Origin: Variovorax sp. WDL1
GTDB lineage: Bacteria > Pseudomonadota > Gammaproteobacteria > Burkholderiales > Burkholderiaceae_C
Reading direction: 5' to 3'
Assembly (NCBI RefSeq): GCF_001541225.1
Contig: NZ_LMTS01000163.1
Location: 84,723 to 126,261, forward strand
DNA length: 41,539 nt
Part shown: one piece after another, positions 35,336 to 41,539 of the stretch
Position numbering within the stretch: the first letter of the stretch is position 1
Layout of the letters: each line of letters starts with the position of its first letter
Made by a program: the position numbers and the translations under genes
The notes under the pieces: model-generated
The model's input: only the letters and a program-made list of their open reading frames with translations
What the model was told of the DNA's origin: nothing
Database searches by the model: none

Positions 35336-35743
35336 GTGAAATTCATCGTCGACAACTGGATGTTGATCCTGATTGCGCTCAGCTCCGGCAGCATGCTGGC
35401 CTGGCCGCTGCTGCGTGGAGCCACCTCCGGATCACTGACGGCGCAGGGCGCGGTGCAGCTGATCAACCGCGAGCGCGCCGTGGTGGTCGATGTGCGCGAG
35501 CCGGAGGAATTCGCCGCCGGCCACATGACCGGCGCCAAGAACGTGCCGCTCAACCAGCTCGAGGAAAAGCTCGCTGCCGCGGTCAAGAACAAGACGGTGC
35601 CCCTGCTGCTGGTGTGCGCCACCGGAGCGCGGGCCCAGCGTGCCGTGGCCATCGCCAAGAAACTCGGTTACGAGCAAGCCCAAGCGGTGGCCGGCGGGCT
35701 GAAATCCTGGAAAGAGGCTAACCTGCCGGTCGAAAAGGCCTGA
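35336..35743 (+). CDS. Membrane-anchored single-domain rhodanese
   Basis: A 135-residue protein starting with GTG. An N-terminal hydrophobic anchor (about 5–25) is followed by one rhodanese domain: VVDVREPEEFAAGHMTGAKNVPL and the active-site loop LLVCATGARAQ with Cys94. It is a thiosulphate or persulphide sulphurtransferase of the YibN type. The order rhodanese–grxC–secB–gpsA is conserved in proteobacteria (yibN–grxC–secB–gpsA in E. coli). It starts 13 bases before grxC. Confidence 0.9.
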   Translation: MKFIVDNWMLILIALSSGSMLAWPLLRGATSGSLTAQGAVQLINRERAVVVDVREPEEFAAGHMTGAKNVPLNQLEEKLAAAVKNKTVPLLLVCATGARAQRAVAIAKKLGYEQAQAVAGGLKSWKEANLPVEKA

Positions 35744-35756
35744 ACTTCCCACCCAC

Positions 35757-36026
35757 ATGAGCACGATGCAAGCCGTCAAGATGTACACCACCGCCGTCTG
35801 CCCTTATTGCATTCGCGCGAAGCAGATTCTCAAAGCCAAGGGCGTCGAACAGATCGAGGAAATCCGCATCGACAGCGATCCGCAAGCCCGGATCACGATG
35901 ATGAACATCACCCAGCGGCGCACCGTCCCGCAGATTTTCATCGGCGACACGCATGTCGGCGGCTGCGACGACCTGATCGCGCTCGACAGCCGCGGCGCGC
36001 TGGTGCCGCTGCTGCAGGGCGACTGA
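35757..36026 (+). CDS. grxC: Glutaredoxin 3 GrxC
   Basis: An 89-residue cytoplasmic glutaredoxin with active site CPYC (Cys15/Cys18) in [19 protein letters not shown], the TVPQIFIG cis-Pro loop and the glutathione-binding GGCDDL. It reduces disulphides with glutathione. The first ATG (35757) is used; Met4 (35766) is an alternative. It lies between the rhodanese gene and secB as in E. coli. Confidence 0.93.
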   Translation: MSTMQAVKMYTTAVCPYCIRAKQILKAKGVEQIEEIRIDSDPQARITMMNITQRRTVPQIFIGDTHVGGCDDLIALDSRGALVPLLQGD

Positions 36027-36033
36027 CGCCGCG

Positions 36034-36052
36034 GGGCGATAATCGCCCTTTT
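36034..36052 (+). terminator. Hairpin with T4 after grxC (or promoter -10)
   Basis: GGGCGAT–A–ATCGCCC (36034–36048) is a perfect inverted repeat followed by TTTT (36049–36052), eight bases past the grxC stop. The central GATAAT is also -10-like, so the site may instead be the secB promoter; both readings are possible. Confidence 0.4.
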
Positions 36053-36073
36053 CCCACCCATCCAAACACGCCA

Positions 36074-36116
36074 GCCCGCCGTCGGGACATCTTTTCCCCC
36101 GGCGGGCGTTGTTTTG
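36074..36116 (+). promoter_or_regulatory. secB leader hairpin with T-rich tail
   Basis: GCCCGCCG (36074–36081) and CGGCGGGC (36100–36107) form a perfect 8-bp stem that can be extended by three G–C pairs across a 2-nt internal loop. It is followed by GTTGTTTTG (36108–36116). It ends 18 bases before the secB ATG and looks like an attenuator or terminator in the secB leader. Confidence 0.5.
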
Positions 36117-36134
36117 ACCTTCGAAAGTTCTGCC

Positions 36135-36599
36135 ATGGCCGACCAGCAAGCCCAAGACCCCGTCTTCCAGATCCAGCGCGTCTACCTGAAAGACCTGTCG
36201 CTCGAGCAGCCGAACTCGCCGGCCATCCTGCTGGAGCAGGAGCAGCCCACGGTCGACATCCAGCTCGGCGTCGATGCCCAGCCGGTGACCGACGGCATCT
36301 TCGAGATCACCGTCTCCGCCACCGTGCAGACCAAGATCCAGGACCGCACCGTGTTCCTGGTCGAGGCCAAGCAGGCCGGCATCTTCGAGATCCGCAACCT
36401 GCCCGAAGAGCAGATGGGCCCGATCCTCGGCATTGCGTGCCCGCAGATCGTCTACCCCTACCTCCGCGGCAACGTGGCCGACGTGATCCAGCGCGGCGGC
36501 TTCCCGCCGGTTCACCTGGCCGAAATCAACTTCCAGGCCATGTTCGAGCAGCAGCAGGCCCAGGCGGCCGGCCAGGCCTCGCCGATCATCACGCAGTAA
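36135..36599 (+). CDS. secB: Protein-export chaperone SecB
   Basis: A 154-residue chaperone that holds preproteins unfolded and delivers them to SecA. It contains the SecB core [19 protein letters not shown], a beta-rich middle ([33 protein letters not shown]), [32 protein letters not shown] and a flexible Gln/Ala tail. The ATG at 36135 is chosen over an upstream TTG because SecB proteins start just before this core. Its ribosome site is weak. It is followed by gpsA after 26 bases. Confidence 0.95.
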   Translation: MADQQAQDPVFQIQRVYLKDLSLEQPNSPAILLEQEQPTVDIQLGVDAQPVTDGIFEITVSATVQTKIQDRTVFLVEAKQAGIFEIRNLPEEQMGPILGIACPQIVYPYLRGNVADVIQRGGFPPVHLAEINFQAMFEQQQAQAAGQASPIITQ

Positions 36600-36625
36600 G
36601 ACCTCGGCACGTTGCGCAGCCGCCG

Positions 36626-37621
36626 ATGAAGATCTGCGTGCTCGGCGCCGGCGCCTGGGGAACGGCGCTGGCGGTCAATGCGGCCGGCCGCCATGCGGTC
36701 AGCCTCTGGGCGCGCGACGCGGCCCAGGTGCAGGCCATGATGGCGGCGCGCGAGAACGCGCGCTACCTGCCCGGCATCCCGCTTCCGCCGTCCCTTGCCT
36801 TGCGCAGCGGCACCGTTCCCGCCGCGGTCGCCGATGCGGATCTGGCGATCATCGCCACTCCCATGGCCGCCCTGCGCGAGCAGCTCCTGCTGCTGCGCGA
36901 TGCGGCCTGCCCGGTGGCCTGGCTGTGCAAGGGCGTGGAGCCCGCCCTGGCCGGTGCCGACGGCCTGCTGGCCCACGAGATCCAGGCCCAGGTGGCGCCC
37001 GGCCTGGTGGCCGGCGTGCTCAGCGGTCCCAGCTTTGCCCAGGAGGTCGCGCAGGGCCGGCCCACCGCGCTGGTCGCCGCCAGCGCCCATCCCGGTCTGC
37101 GTGAGGCGCTGGTCGGTGCCTTCCACGGTCCGAGCCTGCGTGTCTACGCCAATGAGGACATCGTGGGGGTCGAGGTCGGCGGCGCCGTGAAGAACGTGCT
37201 GGCGATCGCCACCGGCCTGGCCGACGGCCTGGCTCTCGGCCTCAATGCACGCGCGGCCCTGATCACCCGCGGCCTCGCCGAGATGACGCGCCTGGGCGTG
37301 GCCCTTGGCGCACGGCCCGACACCTTCATGGGGCTTTCGGGCCTGGGCGACCTGGTGCTGACCGCCACCGGCGACCTTTCTCGCAACCGCAAGGTCGGCC
37401 TGCTCCTGGCCCAGGGGCAGACGCTGGCGCAGGCCGTGGACTCGCTCGGCCATGTGGCCGAGGGCGTCTACTGCGCGCGCACCGTGGTTCAGCGCGCGCG
37501 CCACCTCGGCGTCGAGATGCCGATCGCGGAGAGCGTGGTGGCCCTGCTCGACGGTCGCGTGCGGCCCGCCGAGGCGGTCACGGAACTGATGAGCCGCGAG
37601 CCCGGCGTAGAAGCGCCCTGA
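36626..37621 (+). CDS. gpsA: NAD(P)-dependent glycerol-3-phosphate dehydrogenase GpsA
   Basis: Reduces dihydroxyacetone phosphate to sn-glycerol-3-phosphate for phospholipid synthesis; 331 residues. It starts [18 protein letters not shown] with the nucleotide-binding GAGAWG, then [28 protein letters not shown], the catalytic Lys in [13 protein letters not shown], and [23 protein letters not shown]. It provides internally the same metabolite that the ugp operon imports. A 12-bp palindrome GAAGCCGGCTTC (37620–37631) overlaps its stop. Confidence 0.95.
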   Translation: MKICVLGAGAWGTALAVNAAGRHAVSLWARDAAQVQAMMAARENARYLPGIPLPPSLALRSGTVPAAVADADLAIIATPMAALREQLLLLRDAACPVAWLCKGVEPALAGADGLLAHEIQAQVAPGLVAGVLSGPSFAQEVAQGRPTALVAASAHPGLREALVGAFHGPSLRVYANEDIVGVEVGGAVKNVLAIATGLADGLALGLNARAALITRGLAEMTRLGVALGARPDTFMGLSGLGDLVLTATGDLSRNRKVGLLLAQGQTLAQAVDSLGHVAEGVYCARTVVQRARHLGVEMPIAESVVALLDGRVRPAEAVTELMSREPGVEAP

Positions 37622-37659
37622 AGCCGGCTTCCGCTCGAAGACGGACAGAACAACACGAT

Positions 37660-38538
37660 ATGGACGACAGCTTCTTCGACTTTTCCCCGGCCCGGATTGC
37701 CGAGCTGGCCGCTGCCGATGGCGCGCGCGCCCTGCGCGAGGATGCCGGCGACGGCGACCTCACCGCCGCCCTGGTGCCCGCCGGCACACGTGCCGTTGCG
37801 CGCGTGCTGCTGCGCGAGCCCGCCGTGCTGTGTGGCGCGCCCTGGGTGGAGGCCGTCGTGCGGCAGCTCGATCCGCAGGCGCGGATCGCCTGGCATGGCG
37901 CGGAAGGCGCACGCTGCGCGGCCGACCAGGTGGTGCTGGAGATCGAGGGCGACGCCCGCGCCTTGCTGACTGCCGAGCGCACCGCGCTCAACTTCCTGCA
38001 ACTGCTCAGCGCAGTGGCGACGCGCACGGCCGCCTACGTGGAGGCGGTGCGCGGTACGCGCGCCGTGATCGTCGACACCCGCAAGACCCTGCCGGGCCTG
38101 CGCCTGGCGCAGAAGTACGCCGTGCGTGCCGGCGGCGGCACCAACCACCGCATCGGCCTCTACGACGCCATCCTCATCAAGGAGAACCACATCGCTGCCG
38201 CCGGCGGCGTCGGCGCTGCGCTGCGGGCCGCCGGTGAAGCAGGTCGCCGGGCCAGGTTCGTCGAGATCGAGGTGGAGACCCTGGACCAGCTCGACGAGGC
38301 GCTGGCCCAGGGCGCCCGCATGATCCTGCTGGACAACATGGACCTGCCGACCCTGCGCGAGGCCGTGCGCCGAAACGCTGCGGCCGCAAGCACCCGCGCC
38401 GTGCTGGAGATCTCGGGCGGCGTCACGCTGGACAGCGTGCGCGGCCTGGCCGAGACCGGCGTGGACCGCATCTCCATCGGTGCCCTGACCAAGGACATCA
38501 AGGCGATCGATTTCTCGATGCGTTTCCAGGAAGCGTGA
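37660..38538 (+). CDS. nadC: Nicotinate-nucleotide pyrophosphorylase (quinolinate phosphoribosyltransferase) NadC
   Basis: Converts quinolinate and PRPP to nicotinate mononucleotide; 292 residues. Motifs include EDAGDGDLTAALVP at the N-terminus, TALNFLQLLSAVATRT, DTRKTLPGLRLAQKYAVRAGGGTNHRIGLYDAILIKENH and ILLDNMDLPTLREAV. ISGGVTLDSVRGLAETGVDRISIGALTKDIKAIDFSMR closes the barrel. It is three bases before nadA, which makes its substrate, so the pair is one unit. Confidence 0.95.
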   Translation: MDDSFFDFSPARIAELAAADGARALREDAGDGDLTAALVPAGTRAVARVLLREPAVLCGAPWVEAVVRQLDPQARIAWHGAEGARCAADQVVLEIEGDARALLTAERTALNFLQLLSAVATRTAAYVEAVRGTRAVIVDTRKTLPGLRLAQKYAVRAGGGTNHRIGLYDAILIKENHIAAAGGVGAALRAAGEAGRRARFVEIEVETLDQLDEALAQGARMILLDNMDLPTLREAVRRNAAAASTRAVLEISGGVTLDSVRGLAETGVDRISIGALTKDIKAIDFSMRFQEA

Positions 38539-38541
38539 TCC

Positions 38542-39654
38542 ATGACATCAGCAGTCATCAGCGTCGACTACGAGCAGCCGGTTTCCGGTGCCGCCTGCGA
38601 CACGCGCCACGCCTGGGCGCGCGTGCCGGCCGAGCCCTCGCCGGACGAGCGCGAGGCGCTCAAGTCCCGCATCCGCCGTCTCCTGCGCGAGCGCAATGCG
38701 GTGATGGTCTCGCACTACTACGTGCATCCCGACCTGCAGGACCTGGCCGAGGAGACCGGCGGCATCGTCAGCGATTCGCTCGAGATGGCGCGCTTCGGCC
38801 GCGACCATCCGGCGCGGACCCTCGTGGTCTCCGGCGTGCGCTTCATGGGCGAGACGGCGAAGATCCTCTCGCCCGAGAAGCGCGTGCTGATGCCCGACCC
38901 GGACGCCACCTGCTCGCTGGACCTGGGTTGTCCGGCCGAAGCCTTCAGCGCCTTCTGCGACCAACACCCCGACCGCACGGTGGTCGTCTATGCCAACACC
39001 AGCGCAGCCGTGAAGGCGCGTGCCGACTGGCTGGTCACCTCCAGCTGTGCGCTCGACGTGGTGGGTGCCCTGCACGCACAAGGCCGCAAGATCCTGTGGG
39101 CCCCCGACCGGCACCTGGGCGACTACATCCGGCGCGAGACCGGCGCCGACATGCTGAGCTGGGACGGCGCCTGCATCGTGCATGACGAGTTCAAGGCCCT
39201 CGAGCTCGAACTGCTGATCGAGGCCCATCCAGGCGCGAAGGTGCTGGTGCATCCCGAGTCGCCGGCTCCGGTGATTGCGCTGGCCGACGCCGTGGGCTCC
39301 ACCTCTGGCATCCTCGCCGCCGCGCAGCGCATGGATGCGCGCGAATTCATCGTCGCCACCGACACCGGCCTCCTGCACAAGCTGCGCACGCTCAACCCCG
39401 GCAAGACCTTCATCGAGGCGCCCACCGCCGGCAACGGCGCCACCTGCAAGAGCTGCGCGCACTGCCCGTGGATGGCGATGAACGGGCTGGCCGGCCTGGC
39501 GCGCGTGCTGGAGACAGGCGAGGGCGAGGTGCACGTCGACGCCGCGCTGGGCTTGCGTGCGCGCGTGCCGATCGATCGCATGCTGGCCTTCACAGCCGGC
39601 CTCAAGAAGGGGCTTCCGGCGGGCAGCCTGGTCACCGGTATCGGCGCGGCCTGA
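38542..39654 (+). CDS. nadA: Quinolinate synthase NadA
   Basis: A 4Fe-4S enzyme that condenses iminoaspartate with dihydroxyacetone phosphate to quinolinate; 370 residues. The three cluster cysteines lie in the family motifs [25 protein letters not shown] and [34 protein letters not shown] and [18 protein letters not shown] are also typical. No nadB (L-aspartate oxidase) is in the window. Its stop overlaps the ATG of pabBC by one base (TGATG). Confidence 0.95.
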   Translation: MTSAVISVDYEQPVSGAACDTRHAWARVPAEPSPDEREALKSRIRRLLRERNAVMVSHYYVHPDLQDLAEETGGIVSDSLEMARFGRDHPARTLVVSGVRFMGETAKILSPEKRVLMPDPDATCSLDLGCPAEAFSAFCDQHPDRTVVVYANTSAAVKARADWLVTSSCALDVVGALHAQGRKILWAPDRHLGDYIRRETGADMLSWDGACIVHDEFKALELELLIEAHPGAKVLVHPESPAPVIALADAVGSTSGILAAAQRMDAREFIVATDTGLLHKLRTLNPGKTFIEAPTAGNGATCKSCAHCPWMAMNGLAGLARVLETGEGEVHVDAALGLRARVPIDRMLAFTAGLKKGLPAGSLVTGIGAA

Positions 39655-41432
39655 TGGCGCCCGTCTCCGCGCTCATCGACTTTTCTTCTCCCGGCGAAAC
39701 GCGCGATGCGCCGCGGCTGCGGCATGCCTTCGGAGTGCCGCGCGAGATCCTGCAGGCGCGCACGGCGGCCGAGGTCCGGCCCTTGCTGGACGCAGTGCAG
39801 GCGCAGGCCCGGCACGGCCGCTGGTGCGTGGGCTACCTGCGCTACGAGGCCGCCTGCGCTTTCGATCCGGCACTGGCGGTGCACGATCCAGACGGACCGC
39901 TCGCCTGGTTCGGTATCCACGAGAGGGCGCTGCCCTGGCCCGGAGACGATCACGATGCGGCCCAGCCGGCGTTGACGTGGGACGAGACGCTGTCCCGGCG
40001 CGAGTTCGACCTCGCGCTGGCCCGGCTGCGCGAGGCCATCGCTGCCGGTGATCTCTACCAGGTGAACTACACCTCGATGTTGCGCGGCCGTCTCGACGTG
40101 GCTGCGGGTGCGGGCCCGCATGCCGCGGCGCGCGCCCTGTTTGCTGCCCTGCAGCGTGCGCAGCCCGGCGGCTACGCGGCCTTCATCGACGATGGCGAGG
40201 AGCAAGTCCTGTCGGCGTCGCCCGAGTTGTTCTTCGACTGGCGAGCCGGCCGGCTGCTCGCGCGCCCCATGAAGGGCACGGCCGCGCGCGGCGCAACCGC
40301 GCAGGAAGATGCCGAGGCTGCGGCCCGCCTGCGCCGATCGGCCAAGGAGCGCGCCGAGAACGTCATGATCGTCGATCTGCTGCGCAACGACATGTCGCGC
40401 CTCGCCGAGCCGTTCTCGGTGCGCGTGCCCCGGCTGTTCCATGCCGAGGCTTTGCCGACCGTTTGGCAGATGACCTCCGACATCGAGGCGCGGACGCGGC
40501 CGGGCTGCACGCTGGCCGACGTGTTCGCGGCGCTCTTCCCGTGCGGATCGGTGACGGGCGCCCCCAAGGTCGGTGCCATGCGCATGATCCGCGCGCTGGA
40601 GCCCGGGCCCCGGGGCGTCTACTGCGGCGCCGTGGGCGTGGTCCGGCCGGGCGGCGATGCCACCTTCAACGTGCCGATCCGCACCGTCACGCTGCGCGGT
40701 GGGGTGGCCCGTTGCGGCATCGGCAGCGGCGTCGTCGCCGAATCGCAGCCGGACGGCGAATGGCTGGAATGGCAGCACAAGCGCGCCTTCCTCGATCGCG
40801 CCAGCACGCCCTTCGAACTGCTGGAGACGCTCGCGCTGGAAGACGGCCGCCTGCGCGATGCGCCGGCGCACCTCGCACGCATGGCCGCCGCGGCAGGGCA
40901 CTTCGGCTACCCCTGGCAGGAGCTTGCCGCAGCGCAGCGCCTGGAAGCGCTGCGCCAGGCGCATCCGCGGGGCCACTGGCGCGTGCGCCTTCTGCTCGAC
41001 CACGGCGGCCGCGTGCAGGTGCAGGCCGACGCGCAGAGCGCCGCGCCGCAGCGCGTGCGCCTGCAGCTGGCCGACCGGGCCTTCGGCGCATCAGGCAGCG
41101 AGTTCGTGCGTTTCAAGACTACACGCCGCTCGCATTACGAGGCCTTCGCACCCACGCGTGCGGGCGTGTTCGACACCCTGCTTTGGAACCTGCGCGGCGA
41201 GCTGACCGAATGCACGCGCGGCAACGTCGCCTTGCTGATCGGTGGCAGCTGGGTAACGCCGCCGCTGGCCTGCGGCCTGCTGGGCGGGGTCGGCCGGGAG
41301 CGCTGGCTGCGCGAAGGCCGGATGGCGGAGTCGGTGGTGCGCCTGCAGGACCTGCCGCGGGTGGAGGCGCTGGCCTTCGTGAACAGCCTGCGGGGCTGGA
41401 TCGACGCGGAGCTCGACCCGCCGGCGGCCTGA
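39654..41432 (+). CDS. pabB: Fused aminodeoxychorismate synthase component I / aminodeoxychorismate lyase (PabB–PabC)
   Basis: A 592-residue bifunctional enzyme for p-aminobenzoate. Residues about 1–375 are a chorismate-binding PabB: REAIAAGDLYQVNYT, SASPELFF, PMKGTAARG with the PabB-type nucleophile Lys207, ENVMIVDLLRNDM, CGSVTGAPKVGAMRMI and GVYCGAVG. Residues about 380–592 are a PLP fold-type IV PabC domain (FELLETLALEDGRL, candidate PLP Lys488 in VRFKTTRRSHYEAF, GRMAESVVRLQDLPRVEALAFVNSLRGW). The glutamine amidotransferase subunit PabA is not in the window. PABA joins the pterin from FolE/NudB in folate synthesis. Confidence 0.92.
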   Translation: MAPVSALIDFSSPGETRDAPRLRHAFGVPREILQARTAAEVRPLLDAVQAQARHGRWCVGYLRYEAACAFDPALAVHDPDGPLAWFGIHERALPWPGDDHDAAQPALTWDETLSRREFDLALARLREAIAAGDLYQVNYTSMLRGRLDVAAGAGPHAAARALFAALQRAQPGGYAAFIDDGEEQVLSASPELFFDWRAGRLLARPMKGTAARGATAQEDAEAAARLRRSAKERAENVMIVDLLRNDMSRLAEPFSVRVPRLFHAEALPTVWQMTSDIEARTRPGCTLADVFAALFPCGSVTGAPKVGAMRMIRALEPGPRGVYCGAVGVVRPGGDATFNVPIRTVTLRGGVARCGIGSGVVAESQPDGEWLEWQHKRAFLDRASTPFELLETLALEDGRLRDAPAHLARMAAAAGHFGYPWQELAAAQRLEALRQAHPRGHWRVRLLLDHGGRVQVQADAQSAAPQRVRLQLADRAFGASGSEFVRFKTTRRSHYEAFAPTRAGVFDTLLWNLRGELTECTRGNVALLIGGSWVTPPLACGLLGGVGRERWLREGRMAESVVRLQDLPRVEALAFVNSLRGWIDAELDPPAA

Positions 41433-41459
41433 ACCGGGACGCCGTCGCTCATCAGGAAT

Positions 41460-41539
41460 TCAGGAGTCGATTTCCAGGTTGTCGATCAACCTCGTCGAGC
41501 CGAGCCTGGCCGCCGCCAGCGCCACCAGCGGCTCGCCGG
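41460..41539 (-). CDS. panC: Pantothenate synthetase PanC (partial, C-terminal 25 residues)
   Basis: Only the C-terminal end is in the window, read leftward into a TGA at 41462–41460: GEPLVALAAARLGSTRLIDN followed by LEIDS. The ARLGSTRLIDNLE ending is characteristic of betaproteobacterial PanC, which joins pantoate and beta-alanine. The gene converges on pabBC with 27 bases between stops, and I see no terminator there. Confidence 0.8.
   Translation of the reverse strand, partial: GEPLVALAAARLGSTRLIDNLEIDS

Overview
The window is a contiguous piece of GC-rich chromosome from a betaproteobacterium, most likely of the order Burkholderiales, family Comamonadaceae (Variovorax or a close relative). 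This is inferred from protein character and gene order: ubiE–Tim44-like–ubiJ–ubiB, fmdB–DUF502–aspS–nudB, secB–gpsA, a fused PabB–PabC, and a GCTATC...ATAGC intergenic repeat of the kind seen in that family. Coding density is very high, many genes overlap by 1–4 bases, and I see no tRNA, rRNA, insertion sequence, phage gene or CRISPR array. Most of it is core metabolism; the only accessory-looking part is about 22.9–32.1 kb.

Layout. (1) 1–6.04 kb, minus strand: a ugpBAECQ glycerol-3-phosphate/glycerophosphodiester uptake operon, followed by an MscS-type channel gene cut by the window edge. A terminator-like hairpin separates ugpB from ugpA, and a degenerate Pho-box-like site lies upstream of ugpB. 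(2) 6.3–11.5 kb, plus: serA, then a 1298-residue FAD/Fe-S oxidoreductase (DUF3683/YdiJ-like); the pair suggests recycling of D-2-hydroxyglutarate made by SerA. (3) 11.5–17.9 kb, plus: HIT protein, DUF971 protein, then ubiquinone genes ubiE, ubiJ and ubiB with a Tim44-like gene inserted, then a sodium/solute symporter. (4) 18.0–22.9 kb, plus: fmdB, DUF502, aspS, nudB, an endonuclease/exonuclease/phosphatase-fold protein and folE. NudB and FolE are consecutive steps of folate synthesis, and the PabB–PabC fusion at 39.7 kb supplies p-aminobenzoate.

(5) 22.9–32.1 kb: a BLUF blue-light sensor directly behind folE, a DUF429 protein, a BON-domain lipoprotein, then on the minus strand a compact set (DUF1328, YqjD-like, YqjE-like, YqjK-position membrane protein, ferritin-like protein). 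Next come a CHASE3 histidine kinase, a divergent NarL-type regulator, a single-domain receiver, and a small exported protein overlapping an AsmA-family gene. This reads as an envelope/stationary-phase/oxidative stress block with its own signalling. (6) 32.1–35.3 kb, minus: MoeB/ThiF-type E1-like enzyme, CtpA protease, gpmA. (7) 35.3–41.4 kb, plus: rhodanese, grxC, secB, gpsA, nadC, nadA, pabBC, with the end of panC converging from the right edge.

I did not find a clearly undescribed system. The best leads are the SerA/DUF3683 pairing, the folE-linked BLUF gene, the 22.9–32.1 kb stress block, the Tim44 gene inside the ubiquinone operon, and several promoter or leader structures: an inverted repeat around a -10 box, possible leaderless starts, and hairpins before fmdB and secB.
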